A DNA stretch of 64,000 nucleotides from UBA1715 sp045615765 (GTDB lineage: Bacteria > Bacteroidota > Bacteroidia > Bacteroidales > UBA1715): positions 1 to 64,000 of the forward strand of contig JAZLFM010000038.1 in NCBI GenBank assembly GCA_045615765.1, in the 5' to 3' direction. Each line of letters begins with the position of its first letter. The first letter of the stretch is position 1. Below, one piece after another: positions 42,913 to 52,128 of the stretch. The translations under genes and the position numbers were made by a program. The notes below the pieces were generated by a model. The model made no database searches and was not told the origin of the DNA. It saw nothing but the letters and a program-made list of their open reading frames with translations.

Positions 42913-43941
42913 ATGAAGAAGATTTTAGTAAACACGGTATTTGCAATTATTGCTATGGGAATGGTTGGTTGCGGTAACAAGTCTGAAAAGGCAGAAACAG
43001 CAACAACAGATTCGGCTTCAACAAAAGAATTGGTTAAAGTAACAGTGTTGGAAGAAACAACTATAGCAAAAACTTTGGACCTTACAACTACGCTTGAAGG
43101 CTATGAAACAATGAATATTTCTCCTTCTGTAACAGGAAATATCGAAAAGATTCATGTAGAAGTTGGTAGCAAAGTTAGTAAAGGACAAAGTCTTGTTACT
43201 ATGGATCAACAACAATATATCAATGCTAAATTAACAATGTCTAATCTTGAAACAGAGATGAAACGTGTTGAAGCATTGAAAGAAACTGGTAATGTTACTC
43301 AACAAGTATATGATCAAACAAAATTAGGATATGATCAAGCAAAACAAGCTCTTGATTTCTTGTCGAGAAACACTTTCGTGAAAGCTGATTTTTCAGGTGT
43401 GATTTCTGCAAAAAATTATGAAAATGGAGAATTGTATTCTGGTATGCCTATTCTAGTTTTGACTCAAATTAAAACATTGAAAGCGTATGTAAATATTCCA
43501 GAAACATATTTCCCATTACTTAAAGAAGGTATGAAGGTTGATGTGATTTCTGATATTTATCCAGATAAAACATTTGATGGTATTGTAGAAATTATCTACC
43601 CAACACTTGATGCAACAACTCACACTTTCAAGATTAAAGTGAAAATTCCTAACGATACAGAAATTCTTCGTCCAGGTATGTATTCACATACAAAATTGGC
43701 TTTGGGTGAAATGAATGCTATCGTGGTTCCTTACCAAGCTGTTTTGAAACTACAAGGTTCAAACGATCGTTATGTGTTTGTAAACGACAATGGTACAGCA
43801 AAACGAATTGCTGTTGAACTTGGTCAAAGATTCGATGATAAAATTGAATTGATATCACCAGAATTAAAGAAAGGTATGCAATTGATTACAACGGGACAAG
43901 CTCGTTTGATTGATGGTGTTGCTATTGAAGTTGCTGAATAA
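42913..43941 (+). CDS. RND efflux periplasmic adaptor lipoprotein (MFP)
   Basis: Membrane fusion protein of 342 aa. A lipoprotein signal ends in MGMVGCG (Cys about residue 20) and a Ser/Thr/Ala-rich linker follows. NISPSVTGNIEKIHVEVGSKVSKGQ opens the lipoyl domain, here short. The helical hairpin covers about residues 95-135. VKADFSGVISAKNYENGELY is the second lipoyl half. The beta-barrel has AYVNIPETYFPLLKEGMKVDV, and GMYSHTKLALGE follows. It joins the inner-membrane pump to the TolC channel. The pump gene starts 17 nt downstream. Confidence 0.92.
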   Translation: MKKILVNTVFAIIAMGMVGCGNKSEKAETATTDSASTKELVKVTVLEETTIAKTLDLTTTLEGYETMNISPSVTGNIEKIHVEVGSKVSKGQSLVTMDQQQYINAKLTMSNLETEMKRVEALKETGNVTQQVYDQTKLGYDQAKQALDFLSRNTFVKADFSGVISAKNYENGELYSGMPILVLTQIKTLKAYVNIPETYFPLLKEGMKVDVISDIYPDKTFDGIVEIIYPTLDATTHTFKIKVKIPNDTEILRPGMYSHTKLALGEMNAIVVPYQAVLKLQGSNDRYVFVNDNGTAKRIAVELGQRFDDKIELISPELKKGMQLITTGQARLIDGVAIEVAE

Positions 43942-43958
43942 TTCAAATTGAAAGAACA

Positions 43959-46900
43959 ATGAGTATTTACAAAACCTCCATAAATAAACCTATCACAACA
44001 GCGCTTATCTTCGTTGCTGTGATTATTTTGGGTGTATTTTCTTTTACGAAATTGCCTATCGATCAATTCCCAGAAATTGATCCACCGTTTGTTACGGTTA
44101 TGACTGCTTATCCTGGTGCAAATGCCAGCGAGTTGGAAACCAATGTTACGAAAGTCATAGAAAATGCTTTGAACTCGGTAGATGGTTTGAAAGACCTTCA
44201 CTCTACATCAAAAGACAACATTTCTGTTGTAACAATGGAATTTGAATGGGGTTCTAACCTTGATGAGATTATGAACGATATTCGTTCTTATGTTGACTTG
44301 GTGTACGATAATCTTCCTGATGGTGTGAGCCGTCCAACTATCTTAAAGTTGAACTCAAGTGCTGCCCCAATCTTGGTATATGGTTTTACAGCCAAAGAAA
44401 GTTATTCGGGATTGAATAAAATCCTTGAAGATAAGGTTACGAACGTTTTGAACCGTGTTGATGGTATCGGAAACTTAACAATCGCAGGTGCTCCTGAACG
44501 ATATATTTATATTGACCTTGATCCAAATCAACTTGAAGCTTATCATTTAAGTGTTGAAGCCGTTGGTAGTATAGTTAGCGGTAACAACTTTAACTTGGCT
44601 TCGGGTACGGTTAAGATGGGTAAGGAACAATATCAGCTTCGTGTAGAAAGTGAGTTTAAGGAAAGTTCCGAAATCAACGACCTTGTTGTAATGACTACGC
44701 CTGATGGTAAACAAGTGTTTATTCGTGATTTGGCTACAGTTCGTGATACAATCAAGGATATCACTATTGATGAAAAAATCAACGGACTTGACGGTGCTCG
44801 TATGATGGTATCAAAACAAACAGGTGCCAATACAGTAGAAATCTGTCGTCAGGTTCGTAACCAAATGGAGAAGATTAAGAAAACTCTTCCTCCTGATATT
44901 GAAATTACTTTAATTCGTGATAGTTCCGAAGAAATTGAAAATGCTATCAATTCTTTGGAAGAGTCGGTAATGTACGCTTTACTTTTCGTGGTATTAGTCG
45001 TATGGTTCTTCTTGGGAACTTGGCGTACTACGGTTATCATTGGTGTAACAATTCCTATTGCCTTGGTAACTGCCTTCATATATTTGTTGGCATCGGATAG
45101 TTCTTTGAACATCATTTCATTGGCTTCACTTTCGGTTGCAATCGGTATGGTGGTGGACGATGCGATTGTGGTATTGGAAAACATTTCTAAACATATCGAC
45201 AGAGGTTCTAGTCCGCGTGAAGCTTCTATTTATGCGACAAATGAGGTGTGGACTTCGGTAATTGCCACAACATTGGTTATCGTGGTGGTATTCGTACCAT
45301 TAACAATGTTGACAGGTATTGCAGGTATCATGTTTAAAGAACTTGGTTGGATTGTGACGATAGTGGTTTGTACTTCAACATTGGTTGCTATTTCGTTAAC
45401 TCCAATGATGTCTTCTCAGATATTAAAAGGTAAACCTGTTTATTTGTCTGTAGCAGAAAAATTAGCTGCAGCAAAAGAAGATGCAGAAAAAAGCAAACAT
45501 ACGCTTTGGGGTAAAATCAATAGTATGTTCGAAGCTGTTGAAGCATGGTACGCAGGAGTTCTTCGTGTTTGCTTGAACCATAAGAAACTTACCGTATTTA
45601 TCTCAGTTGCATTGTTCGTCATCTCCATGATTCCTGTAGGAATGGGAAAAATTGGTATGGACTTTATGAAAGAACAAGATAATGGTCGTTTCTCTATAAC
45701 TATGGAATTACAACGTGGTACACGTTTGGAAGAAACTCTAGCTACAGCTCGTAGCGTAGAGGAAACGATTCGCGAGGTTATAGGTGAAGATTTAATCTTG
45801 ATTTCTACGTCTGCAGGTTCTGATGATAGTGGTGGTATTTCAGCATTGTTCTCTTCTACAGATAATATTACTATCAGTATGACAGTAAGAACAACAAAGA
45901 AATATGCAAGAAAGACGGATAGAACTATCTTCGAAATGGAAGAACAAGTTCGTCAAGCTTTGAAAAAATATCCAGAGTTGGTTAACTGTGTTGTATCTTC
46001 AGGTTCAGGTGGTATGGGCGGTAATAGTATTGATGTTGAAATCTATGGTTATGATTTCGATAATTCAATGAATACTGCAATTAACTTGAAACGTGCAATG
46101 CAAGAAAATGTAGCAGGAGCTCGCGATATCAATATCAATCGTAAGGAAGACCGTGCAGAGTTGCAGATTATTTTCGATAAGGAAAAACTTGCTCGTCATG
46201 GTTTGAATTCTTCTACTGTTGCTGCTTTTGTTCGTTATCGTGTATATGGTATGACAGCAGGATATTTCAAAGAAGATGGGGAAGAATACGATATTGTTGT
46301 TCGTTTGAAAGAAGAATATCGTAGTAGTATCAGTGATATCGAAAATCTTTCATTCACAACTTCAACAGGTCAACAAATTAAGTTGAAAGAGTTGGCTGAA
46401 ATTAAAGAGTACTGGTGTCCTCCTGAAATTTCTCGTAAGAACCGTCAACGTATGATTACAGTTTCGGTAACTCCTTATAATACTTCTTTGAGTGAGTTGG
46501 CTGCTGATATTCAGAAAGAAATCGATAAATTGGAAATTCCTCAAGGTATTACAATCAATGTGGGTGGTAGTTTCGAAGATCAACAAGAATCGTTCGCAAA
46601 TATGGGAATGTTGGCGTTATTGATAATGTTGTTGGTTTACATCGTTATGGCTTCTCAGTTTGAGTCTTTCTCAAAACCTTTCCTAATCATGATGGCTATT
46701 CCATTTGCATTGTCGGGTGTTGTAATCGCCTTACTTGTAACAGGTGAAAACCTTGATATGGTCGGCGCGTTAGGTATCATCTTGTTGATTGGTATTGTTG
46801 TGAAGAATGGTATCGTGCTTGTTGACTACATCAACTTGATGCGTGAAAGAGGATATGAATTAAATGAGGCTATTGCTCTATCTGGACAATCTCGTATGCG

Positions 46901-47162
46901 TCCGGTTATGATGACAGCTTTCACTACAGTTCTTGGTATGATTCCAATGGCATTAAGTAGAAGTGAAGGTTCAGAACTTTGGAATACAATGGGTTATGTG
47001 GTTATCGGTGGTCTTTTCGTGTCAACGCTTGTAACTTTGATTATTGTTCCTGTATTGTATGGAATTATGTCTAAGCATGGCGAACGCGATAAAGAAGAAG
47101 AAATTCGCAAGTCATTTGTATTCATGAATATTGAATTAGAAGAAGAAAACGAAAATAAATAA
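43959..47162 (+). CDS. RND efflux transporter, HAE1-like
   Basis: Inner membrane proton-driven pump of 1067 aa with twelve spans in two halves. The N-terminus ISKTSINKPITTALIF-like and FTKLPIDQFPEIDPP are RND marks, and YPGANASELE follows. The fourth-span motif GMVVDDAIVVLENI near residue 395 has the paired Asp of the proton relay. MASQFESFSKPFLIMMAIP and GIVVKNGIVLVDYIN are in the second half. Gaps in the porter domain suggest a drug/organic exporter rather than a heavy-metal one. The substrate is unknown. A terminator follows. Confidence 0.94.
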   Translation: MSIYKTSINKPITTALIFVAVIILGVFSFTKLPIDQFPEIDPPFVTVMTAYPGANASELETNVTKVIENALNSVDGLKDLHSTSKDNISVVTMEFEWGSNLDEIMNDIRSYVDLVYDNLPDGVSRPTILKLNSSAAPILVYGFTAKESYSGLNKILEDKVTNVLNRVDGIGNLTIAGAPERYIYIDLDPNQLEAYHLSVEAVGSIVSGNNFNLASGTVKMGKEQYQLRVESEFKESSEINDLVVMTTPDGKQVFIRDLATVRDTIKDITIDEKINGLDGARMMVSKQTGANTVEICRQVRNQMEKIKKTLPPDIEITLIRDSSEEIENAINSLEESVMYALLFVVLVVWFFLGTWRTTVIIGVTIPIALVTAFIYLLASDSSLNIISLASLSVAIGMVVDDAIVVLENISKHIDRGSSPREASIYATNEVWTSVIATTLVIVVVFVPLTMLTGIAGIMFKELGWIVTIVVCTSTLVAISLTPMMSSQILKGKPVYLSVAEKLAAAKEDAEKSKHTLWGKINSMFEAVEAWYAGVLRVCLNHKKLTVFISVALFVISMIPVGMGKIGMDFMKEQDNGRFSITMELQRGTRLEETLATARSVEETIREVIGEDLILISTSAGSDDSGGISALFSSTDNITISMTVRTTKKYARKTDRTIFEMEEQVRQALKKYPELVNCVVSSGSGGMGGNSIDVEIYGYDFDNSMNTAINLKRAMQENVAGARDININRKEDRAELQIIFDKEKLARHGLNSSTVAAFVRYRVYGMTAGYFKEDGEEYDIVVRLKEEYRSSISDIENLSFTTSTGQQIKLKELAEIKEYWCPPEISRKNRQRMITVSVTPYNTSLSELAADIQKEIDKLEIPQGITINVGGSFEDQQESFANMGMLALLIMLLVYIVMASQFESFSKPFLIMMAIPFALSGVVIALLVTGENLDMVGALGIILLIGIVVKNGIVLVDYINLMRERGYELNEAIALSGQSRMRPVMMTAFTTVLGMIPMALSRSEGSELWNTMGYVVIGGLFVSTLVTLIIVPVLYGIMSKHGERDKEEEIRKSFVFMNIELEEENENK

Positions 47163-47168
47163 AAAGAT

Positions 47169-47191
47169 AGGGGCGTATCGCATGCGCCCCT
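47169..47191 (+). terminator. Hairpin terminator after the RND pump gene
   Basis: AGGGGCGTAT (47169-47178) pairs with ATGCGCCCCT (47182-47191), one G-T pair, around a CGC loop, with TTT after. The stem is GC-rich in AT-rich DNA and resembles the GGGCGTA palindrome at 41461. Confidence 0.75.
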
Positions 47192-47205
47192 TTAAATAAA
47201 ATAAG

Positions 47206-47499
47206 ATGAAAGCAGTATTTATCACATTTAATCAAGCAAACACCGAGCGTGTTGAATATATCTTGGATTCATTGAATGTTCGTGGATTCACATTTTGGGA
47301 AGAAGTACAAGGACGCGGTTCAAAAGACGGTGATCCTCACCGTGGTACGCATACTTGGCCAGAAATGAATTCAGCTGTTATATCAGTTGTTGAAGATGAT
47401 CAAGTAGAACCAATACTAACTTTAGTAAAAAAACTAGATAAACGAAATACGGATGTTGGTATTCGTGCTTTTGTTTGGAATGTTGAACAAACAGTTTAA
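47206..47499 (+). CDS. PII-like signalling protein next to the RND operon
   Basis: 97-aa protein with a ferredoxin-like pattern of the PII superfamily: first strand KAVFITFNQ, helix TERVEYILDSL, then GFTFWEEVQGRGSKDGDPHRG as the T-loop-like stretch. HTWPEMNSAVISVVEDDQV is the second strand/helix, with a second betalphabeta half ending GIRAFVWNVE. There is no Tyr in the place of the GlnB uridylylation site. Small PII-like proteins are known next to RND pumps and other transporters, where they may sense a small ligand; this reading is inference. It is bounded by terminators on both sides. Confidence 0.6.
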   Translation: MKAVFITFNQANTERVEYILDSLNVRGFTFWEEVQGRGSKDGDPHRGTHTWPEMNSAVISVVEDDQVEPILTLVKKLDKRNTDVGIRAFVWNVEQTV

Positions 47500-47507
47500 T
47501 TTATATT

Positions 47508-47531
47508 TCCCTATTGGTTTTCCAATAGGGA
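47508..47531 (+). terminator. Hairpin terminator after the PII-like gene
   Basis: TCCCTATTGG (47508-47517) pairs perfectly with 47522-47531 around TTTT, then T8. Confidence 0.92.
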
Positions 47532-47559
47532 TTTTTTTTCAAAAGACCATAACATTATT

Positions 47560-48549
47560 ATGACTTCAATGATGCTTTTTGCTACAATAGTTTTAGGATT
47601 TGTAGTAGCATTAATTCCACAGATAGTTTGGCTGTTGGTGTGGATTTCTTCAAAGATATTTCAGTTTACTTGTTCGTATGCTCCATTTGGATATACCTCG
47701 TTAATACTTGTTTTAGTTGTATGGGCAATATTAGCCTATGGTTTCTTTATTGGTCGTTTTCTGTTAGATGTTGTGCCAGTGGATTACAAAAACAAAGAAC
47801 TTCCTCAAGCTTTCGAAGGATATAAAATTGTACATATTAGTGATTTACATTTATCTACATTCGAAGATAATCCGGCAAAACTACAAAGATTAGTCGATAG
47901 TATTAATGCGCAAAATCCTGATGCAATTTGTTTTACAGGCGATTTAGTTTCGTTAGGCGTAGAAGAAGTGTTGCCATGTAAAGACATATTGAAAAATCTT
48001 CATGCTCGTGATGGCATCTTTTCAGTATTAGGAAATCATGACTTTCTAATTTATTCTCGTAAGTTTAATTCTGTAGCAGAGCGAGAAGACGCAGTAGAAC
48101 AATTGGCAAGATTTGAGCGTGAAGAGCTTGGTTGGAATTTGTTGCGTAATCAAAATATGGTTGTTACACGCAATGGCGAAACGCTTACTTTTGTGGGTGT
48201 TGACAATCAAAATTGTGCAAATCAAGGTTTTAAAACAATAGCGCGTGGTCGTTTACAAGATGCGTTACAGGGTACGGAAGGATTCAAAATATTATTGTCG
48301 CATGATCCAAGTCATTGGCAGGGAGAGGTATTGCCACAAACCTCTATTCCGTTGACATTAAGTGGACACACACATGCGGCTCAAATAAAATTATTTGGAT
48401 GGACGCCTGCAAAATGGTCCTTCATTGAAACGGATGGCATGTACGAAAAAGACGGACAGAATTTATATGTAAATATTGGCTTAGGATGTACTATGCCAGT
48501 AAGACTCGGTGCAAATGCAGAGATAACGGTTCTTACCTTGCATAAATAG
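47560..48549 (+). CDS. Membrane-anchored metallophosphoesterase
   Basis: Phosphoesterase of 329 aa with two N-terminal membrane spans (residues about 3-25 and 43-66), then a calcineurin-like domain. Metal ligands are visible as HISDLHLST near residue 94, CFTGDLVSLG near 127, VLGNHDF near 160, LLSHDPSHW near 248 and LSGHTHAAQ near 268. Length and layout fit the YkuE/UDP-diacylglucosamine hydrolase-like group, possibly acting on lipids or phospho-compounds. The substrate is unknown. It ends 13 nt from the convergent mnmA stop, with no room for a hairpin. Confidence 0.9.
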   Translation: MTSMMLFATIVLGFVVALIPQIVWLLVWISSKIFQFTCSYAPFGYTSLILVLVVWAILAYGFFIGRFLLDVVPVDYKNKELPQAFEGYKIVHISDLHLSTFEDNPAKLQRLVDSINAQNPDAICFTGDLVSLGVEEVLPCKDILKNLHARDGIFSVLGNHDFLIYSRKFNSVAEREDAVEQLARFEREELGWNLLRNQNMVVTRNGETLTFVGVDNQNCANQGFKTIARGRLQDALQGTEGFKILLSHDPSHWQGEVLPQTSIPLTLSGHTHAAQIKLFGWTPAKWSFIETDGMYEKDGQNLYVNIGLGCTMPVRLGANAEITVLTLHK

Positions 48550-48562
48550 ATAAATCTAATTC

Positions 48563-49720
48563 CTATATTCTTTTGCTGATAATTCCACCACCTAAAACAA
48601 CTCCGTTTTCGTAGATAACAACCGATTGTCCCGGGGCTATTGCTTTTTGTGGAATTGTAAATGTAAATTTCCATGCTTGTCCATTGAAGGTTTCGCCAGC
48701 CATAGGTGTATATTTTTCGATAATGGCGGAAACAACTTTACTGGCTAATCTGGTTTTTATTGTTGCTTCAAAAGATTCCTTTGGTTCAATGTTGTTTGGC
48801 CAGACAAAATCGTCAGCGATAAATGACTGTACTTGTAATGCTTCGATGGGAGCAAGTACTACTTGATTTTTTTCGGCATCGATGGAATGTACATATACAG
48901 GATATGAAACAGCAACGCCTAAACCTTTTCGTTGACCAATTGTGTAGTGTTCAATGCCTTTATGCTTTCCAAGAAATTTTCCTTCCAAATCAACTATGTC
49001 GCCTTCAACACATGGCTTGTCGGCAAAAAGGATATCAAAGTATTGTGGATCGATAAAATCCTGGCTTTCTAAATGATTTGCTGCCTGTAGTTTTGCTTCG
49101 TGAGCCAGTTCAAAAACTTCTTTTTTGCTGATGTTTGCGAGTGGAAAGCGAACTTTTTCCAATGTTGTACTTGGAACTCGGTAAATAAAATATGTCTGGT
49201 CTTTTGTTATGTCTTTTGCTTGTGCAATCATATATGGTTTCTGGTCGGTACCATATAGCCCATCTTTTGGTTTCACAACTTTTGCATAATGTCCGGTACA
49301 GAAGTAATCGTACGAGATACCTAGTTTTTCAATGTTTGTAAGCATTGCTTTGAATTTCATCGTAGCATTACATTTAATGCATGGATTTGGAGTACGGCCA
49401 GCACGATATTCTTTTTTGAAATATTCTAAGACATTGGCTTTGTATTCTTCGTGAAGATCAATTACATGGTATTCAATATCGTTTTCTTTACAAAATTGTC
49501 GACATTCTTCTATGCTTTCGGACTCGTTGGCATCAAAACAATGCTCTTTTGCGCTCTGGATTTTTGGAAAACTATCATCCCATAACGACATTGTTACACC
49601 TATAACTTTGCAACCTCGTTTTTTTAAAAGGAGCGCAGTAAGAGTAGAATCTACGCCTCCCGACATTCCGACTATAACAGTATCGCCAGCAGTCGGCATA
49701 TTTTGCTCTATAAATTCCAT
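48563..49720 (-). CDS. mnmA: tRNA 2-thiouridine(34) synthase MnmA, variant
   Basis: Cytoplasmic enzyme (385 aa) that thiolates U34 of tRNA. The PP-loop GMSGGVDSTLTALLLK is near residue 18. NPCIKCNATMKF carries the Cys that forms the acceptor disulfide (E. coli C102 place), and FCTGHYAKV and TKDQTYFIYRV follow. HYTIGQRKGLGVAV is the C-terminal family block. In the place of the second catalytic Cys (the DSTGICFIG type of block) the protein reads ESQDFIDPQYF, with no Cys, so it departs from the classic mechanism. It could be a second, divergent MnmA. It starts 1 nt after the racemase stop. Confidence 0.85.
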   Translation of the reverse strand: MEFIEQNMPTAGDTVIVGMSGGVDSTLTALLLKKRGCKVIGVTMSLWDDSFPKIQSAKEHCFDANESESIEECRQFCKENDIEYHVIDLHEEYKANVLEYFKKEYRAGRTPNPCIKCNATMKFKAMLTNIEKLGISYDYFCTGHYAKVVKPKDGLYGTDQKPYMIAQAKDITKDQTYFIYRVPSTTLEKVRFPLANISKKEVFELAHEAKLQAANHLESQDFIDPQYFDILFADKPCVEGDIVDLEGKFLGKHKGIEHYTIGQRKGLGVAVSYPVYVHSIDAEKNQVVLAPIEALQVQSFIADDFVWPNNIEPKESFEATIKTRLASKVVSAIIEKYTPMAGETFNGQAWKFTFTIPQKAIAPGQSVVIYENGVVLGGGIISKRI

Positions 49721-49721
49721 C

Positions 49722-50411
49722 TTATTGTGCTTTATTATAGATTGCGGCAGAGTGAATTATAGTTGAATTTAATGCAGGAACCGATAAATCGCCATCTTTT
49801 ATAATTAATGGTAATTCGGTACATCCTAGTAATACGCCGTCAATATTGTATCGTTGTATATATTTCTCGGCTAATGCAATTATTGCTTCTTTCTCTTCTT
49901 GGAGAATGATGCCATTTTCAAGGTTTGGAAAGATAATGCTTCCAATTATTTTTTGATCAATACAGGATGGAGTTACCGATTGAATATTGCAGGCGTGTAG
50001 TGCTTGTTCGTACATTCTGCTGCTCATTGTGGTAACTGTACCTAAAATCAGAATATTGTGAAAATTCCCTTGTTTAATTGTATCAACAACGGCATCAACA
50101 ATATTAATGAGAGGTAAAGAAAATGGTTCGTTAATTTTGTTTAAAACAGTGTGTGGGGTATTAGAGCAAATTGCTACGATTTCAGCACCTGCAGCTTGTA
50201 AAGAGTTTACACTTTTGCTTAAGATTTTTTGAATCTCCTTGATATTTCCTTCATCAAGTGCGGCAACAATTGTGTTCATTTTAATGCTGTCGATAACTAA
50301 TTCAGGATAGTCATCAAGGCCGAAATCTGCGTGATACAATCGATTAATTTCCCAATAATAGTCGATTGTGGATGCAGGACCAATGCCGCCGATTAAACCA
50401 ATTTTCTTCAT
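49722..50411 (-). CDS. Aspartate/glutamate racemase family protein
   Basis: PLP-independent amino acid racemase of 229 aa. KIGLIGGIGPASTIDYYWEI is the family start. The two catalytic Cys are in IVAICSNTPH near residue 82 (ACNTPH-like) and GVLLGCTELPLI near 194. These are the Asp/Glu-racemase and RacX/YgeA-type marks; MurI is less likely by the GIGP start. It would make D-aspartate or D-glutamate, or act on other amino acids. It lies between pstB (27 nt) and mnmA (1 nt) and probably shares a transcript with mnmA. Confidence 0.88.
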   Translation of the reverse strand: MKKIGLIGGIGPASTIDYYWEINRLYHADFGLDDYPELVIDSIKMNTIVAALDEGNIKEIQKILSKSVNSLQAAGAEIVAICSNTPHTVLNKINEPFSLPLINIVDAVVDTIKQGNFHNILILGTVTTMSSRMYEQALHACNIQSVTPSCIDQKIIGSIIFPNLENGIILQEEKEAIIALAEKYIQRYNIDGVLLGCTELPLIIKDGDLSVPALNSTIIHSAAIYNKAQ

Positions 50412-50438
50412 GAAAGTGTAGTTTTATTATAAACTATA

Positions 50439-51281
50439 TTAGCTAATTGCACCAGAAAGATATTTCTTGGTTAATTCGTGTTGTGGGTTTTCAAATACTT
50501 GTTTAGCTTCGCCAACTTCAATTACTTCGCCCATGTAAATAAACACAACATAGTCAGCAATTCGTAGCGCTTGACGAAGGGTATGAGTTACCATTATGAT
50601 AGAATATTGCTCTTTCAGTTTTACGAACAAGTCCTCAATCGTTTTGCTGGAAACAGGATCTAATGCGGAAGTTGCTTCATCGGCAAGAATAAATTCTGGT
50701 TCAACGGCAAGACTACGAGCTAAGCATAAACGTTGTTGTTGTCCGATAGACAAACGAGTTGCAGGATTGCCGAGACGGTCTTTTACTTCATCCCATAAAC
50801 CAACCACTTTCAAGTAATGATGCACGATTTTCTTCAATTGTCTTCGCCCTTTTAAGCCATGGATTTTGCAACCATAGGCAATATTTCCAAAAATCGACAT
50901 CGGTAGTGGAGTAGGACGTTGTGGTACTAAACCAATACGTCTTCGTAGTTCGACTAAGTCTGATTCCGAACAGTTTACAATGCTTTGGTCACCTAATCGA
51001 ATGTCTCCACTCGTTTTTACTCCTTCGATAGAATCGGAAAGTCGGTTTAAGCTCTTCAAAAGAGTTGATTTTCCACAACCAGAAGGACCAATGATACACG
51101 TAATTTTATTAGCAGGAAGTTTTACGCTTACATCTTTCAAGATTTGCGCACCGTCAATTGAAAGATTGAAATGGTCAACTGTTATTTCTGGAGCAACTGC
51201 AGGATGCTGGAATTTTGCATTAGGAACGAACGGTTCGTTAGTGTCTGCTGGTATAAACCAACGTAGAAATGGATTTCTCAT
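50439..51281 (-). CDS. pstB: Phosphate ABC transporter ATPase
   Basis: ATP-binding subunit of the high-affinity phosphate importer, 280 aa. Walker A is GPSGCGKSTLLKSLNR, the signature LSIGQQQRLCLARSLA, and Walker B EFILADEATSALDP. The region RLSDSIEGVKTSGDIRLG is typical of PstB. An N-terminal tail of about 35 residues precedes the domain. It overlaps pstA by 4 nt. phoU, commonly next in line, is not here. Confidence 0.95.
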   Translation of the reverse strand: MRNPFLRWFIPADTNEPFVPNAKFQHPAVAPEITVDHFNLSIDGAQILKDVSVKLPANKITCIIGPSGCGKSTLLKSLNRLSDSIEGVKTSGDIRLGDQSIVNCSESDLVELRRRIGLVPQRPTPLPMSIFGNIAYGCKIHGLKGRRQLKKIVHHYLKVVGLWDEVKDRLGNPATRLSIGQQQRLCLARSLAVEPEFILADEATSALDPVSSKTIEDLFVKLKEQYSIIMVTHTLRQALRIADYVVFIYMGEVIEVGEAKQVFENPQHELTKKYLSGAIS

Positions 51282-52126
51282 TTTAGTCTGTTTTTAGAAA
51301 AATGATTAGTAATAAATCTTCCGAGTAGGCTAATAACTAATACGATAATAGTTAATACTAACGCTGCTGCGTATGCTCGGTTTTGCACTTCGATTTGAGG
51401 TGCACTTAATTGAAAGAATATGGACAAAGGCAATGTGGCAGCCTGTTGTGTAAATGATGTTGGGATAGAATCCGAGAATCCTGCCGTAAACATTACGCCG
51501 GCAGCGTCACCAATTGCTCGACCAACCGATAATAGTGTTGCCGTTGCTATACCAGGTGCAATTTGTCGTACAACTATGCCCAATGTTTCTAAACGAGTAG
51601 CACCAAGAGAATAAGATGCTTCAAGTAAATCTTTTGGAAATGTCTTTGCAACTTCATCCATAGAACGAATAAATATTGGGATAATGAGTAATGTTGTTAC
51701 TATTATACCACCAAGTAATGAAGTTTTTAAGCCAAGATAAATCATTAGTGTAAATGCAAATGCACCATACACGATAGAAGGTATTCCAAATAATACATCG
51801 AATGCCAGTCGTGCTATGTAAGCGAATTTGGAAGTTTCTTTTAGAAAAACATTAAGGTAAAAAACTATAGGAATACTAATTAGTAGTCCTATTGCCGTTG
51901 ATGCAAGTACTATGTAAAGAGAACCAACGATGGCGTTTAGGAAACCGCCTTCTTTTCCGATATAGAAACCTCCACCAGGTAATGATGTAACCATTTCCCA
52001 TGTGATGCATGAAAATCCACGACTGAAGATTGTCCAGATAATGCTGACAACGAGAATCAAAACAGCGACAATGGCTATAGCCATAATGCTTTGAGCTATT
52101 TTCTCTTTTATTACACTTTTCTTCAT
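51278..52126 (-). CDS. pstA: Phosphate ABC transporter permease
   Basis: Inner membrane permease (282 aa) with six hydrophobic spans. The PstA start has FSCITWEMVTSLPGGGFYIG, and the coupling loop that meets PstB is LEASYSLGATRLETLGIVV with RQIAPGIATATLL. SRAIGDAAGVMFTAG follows. It overlaps pstB by 4 nt and follows pstC after 2 nt. Confidence 0.95.
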   Translation of the reverse strand: MKKSVIKEKIAQSIMAIAIVAVLILVVSIIWTIFSRGFSCITWEMVTSLPGGGFYIGKEGGFLNAIVGSLYIVLASTAIGLLISIPIVFYLNVFLKETSKFAYIARLAFDVLFGIPSIVYGAFAFTLMIYLGLKTSLLGGIIVTTLLIIPIFIRSMDEVAKTFPKDLLEASYSLGATRLETLGIVVRQIAPGIATATLLSVGRAIGDAAGVMFTAGFSDSIPTSFTQQAATLPLSIFFQLSAPQIEVQNRAYAAALVLTIIVLVISLLGRFITNHFSKNRLK

Positions 52127-52128
52127 TG

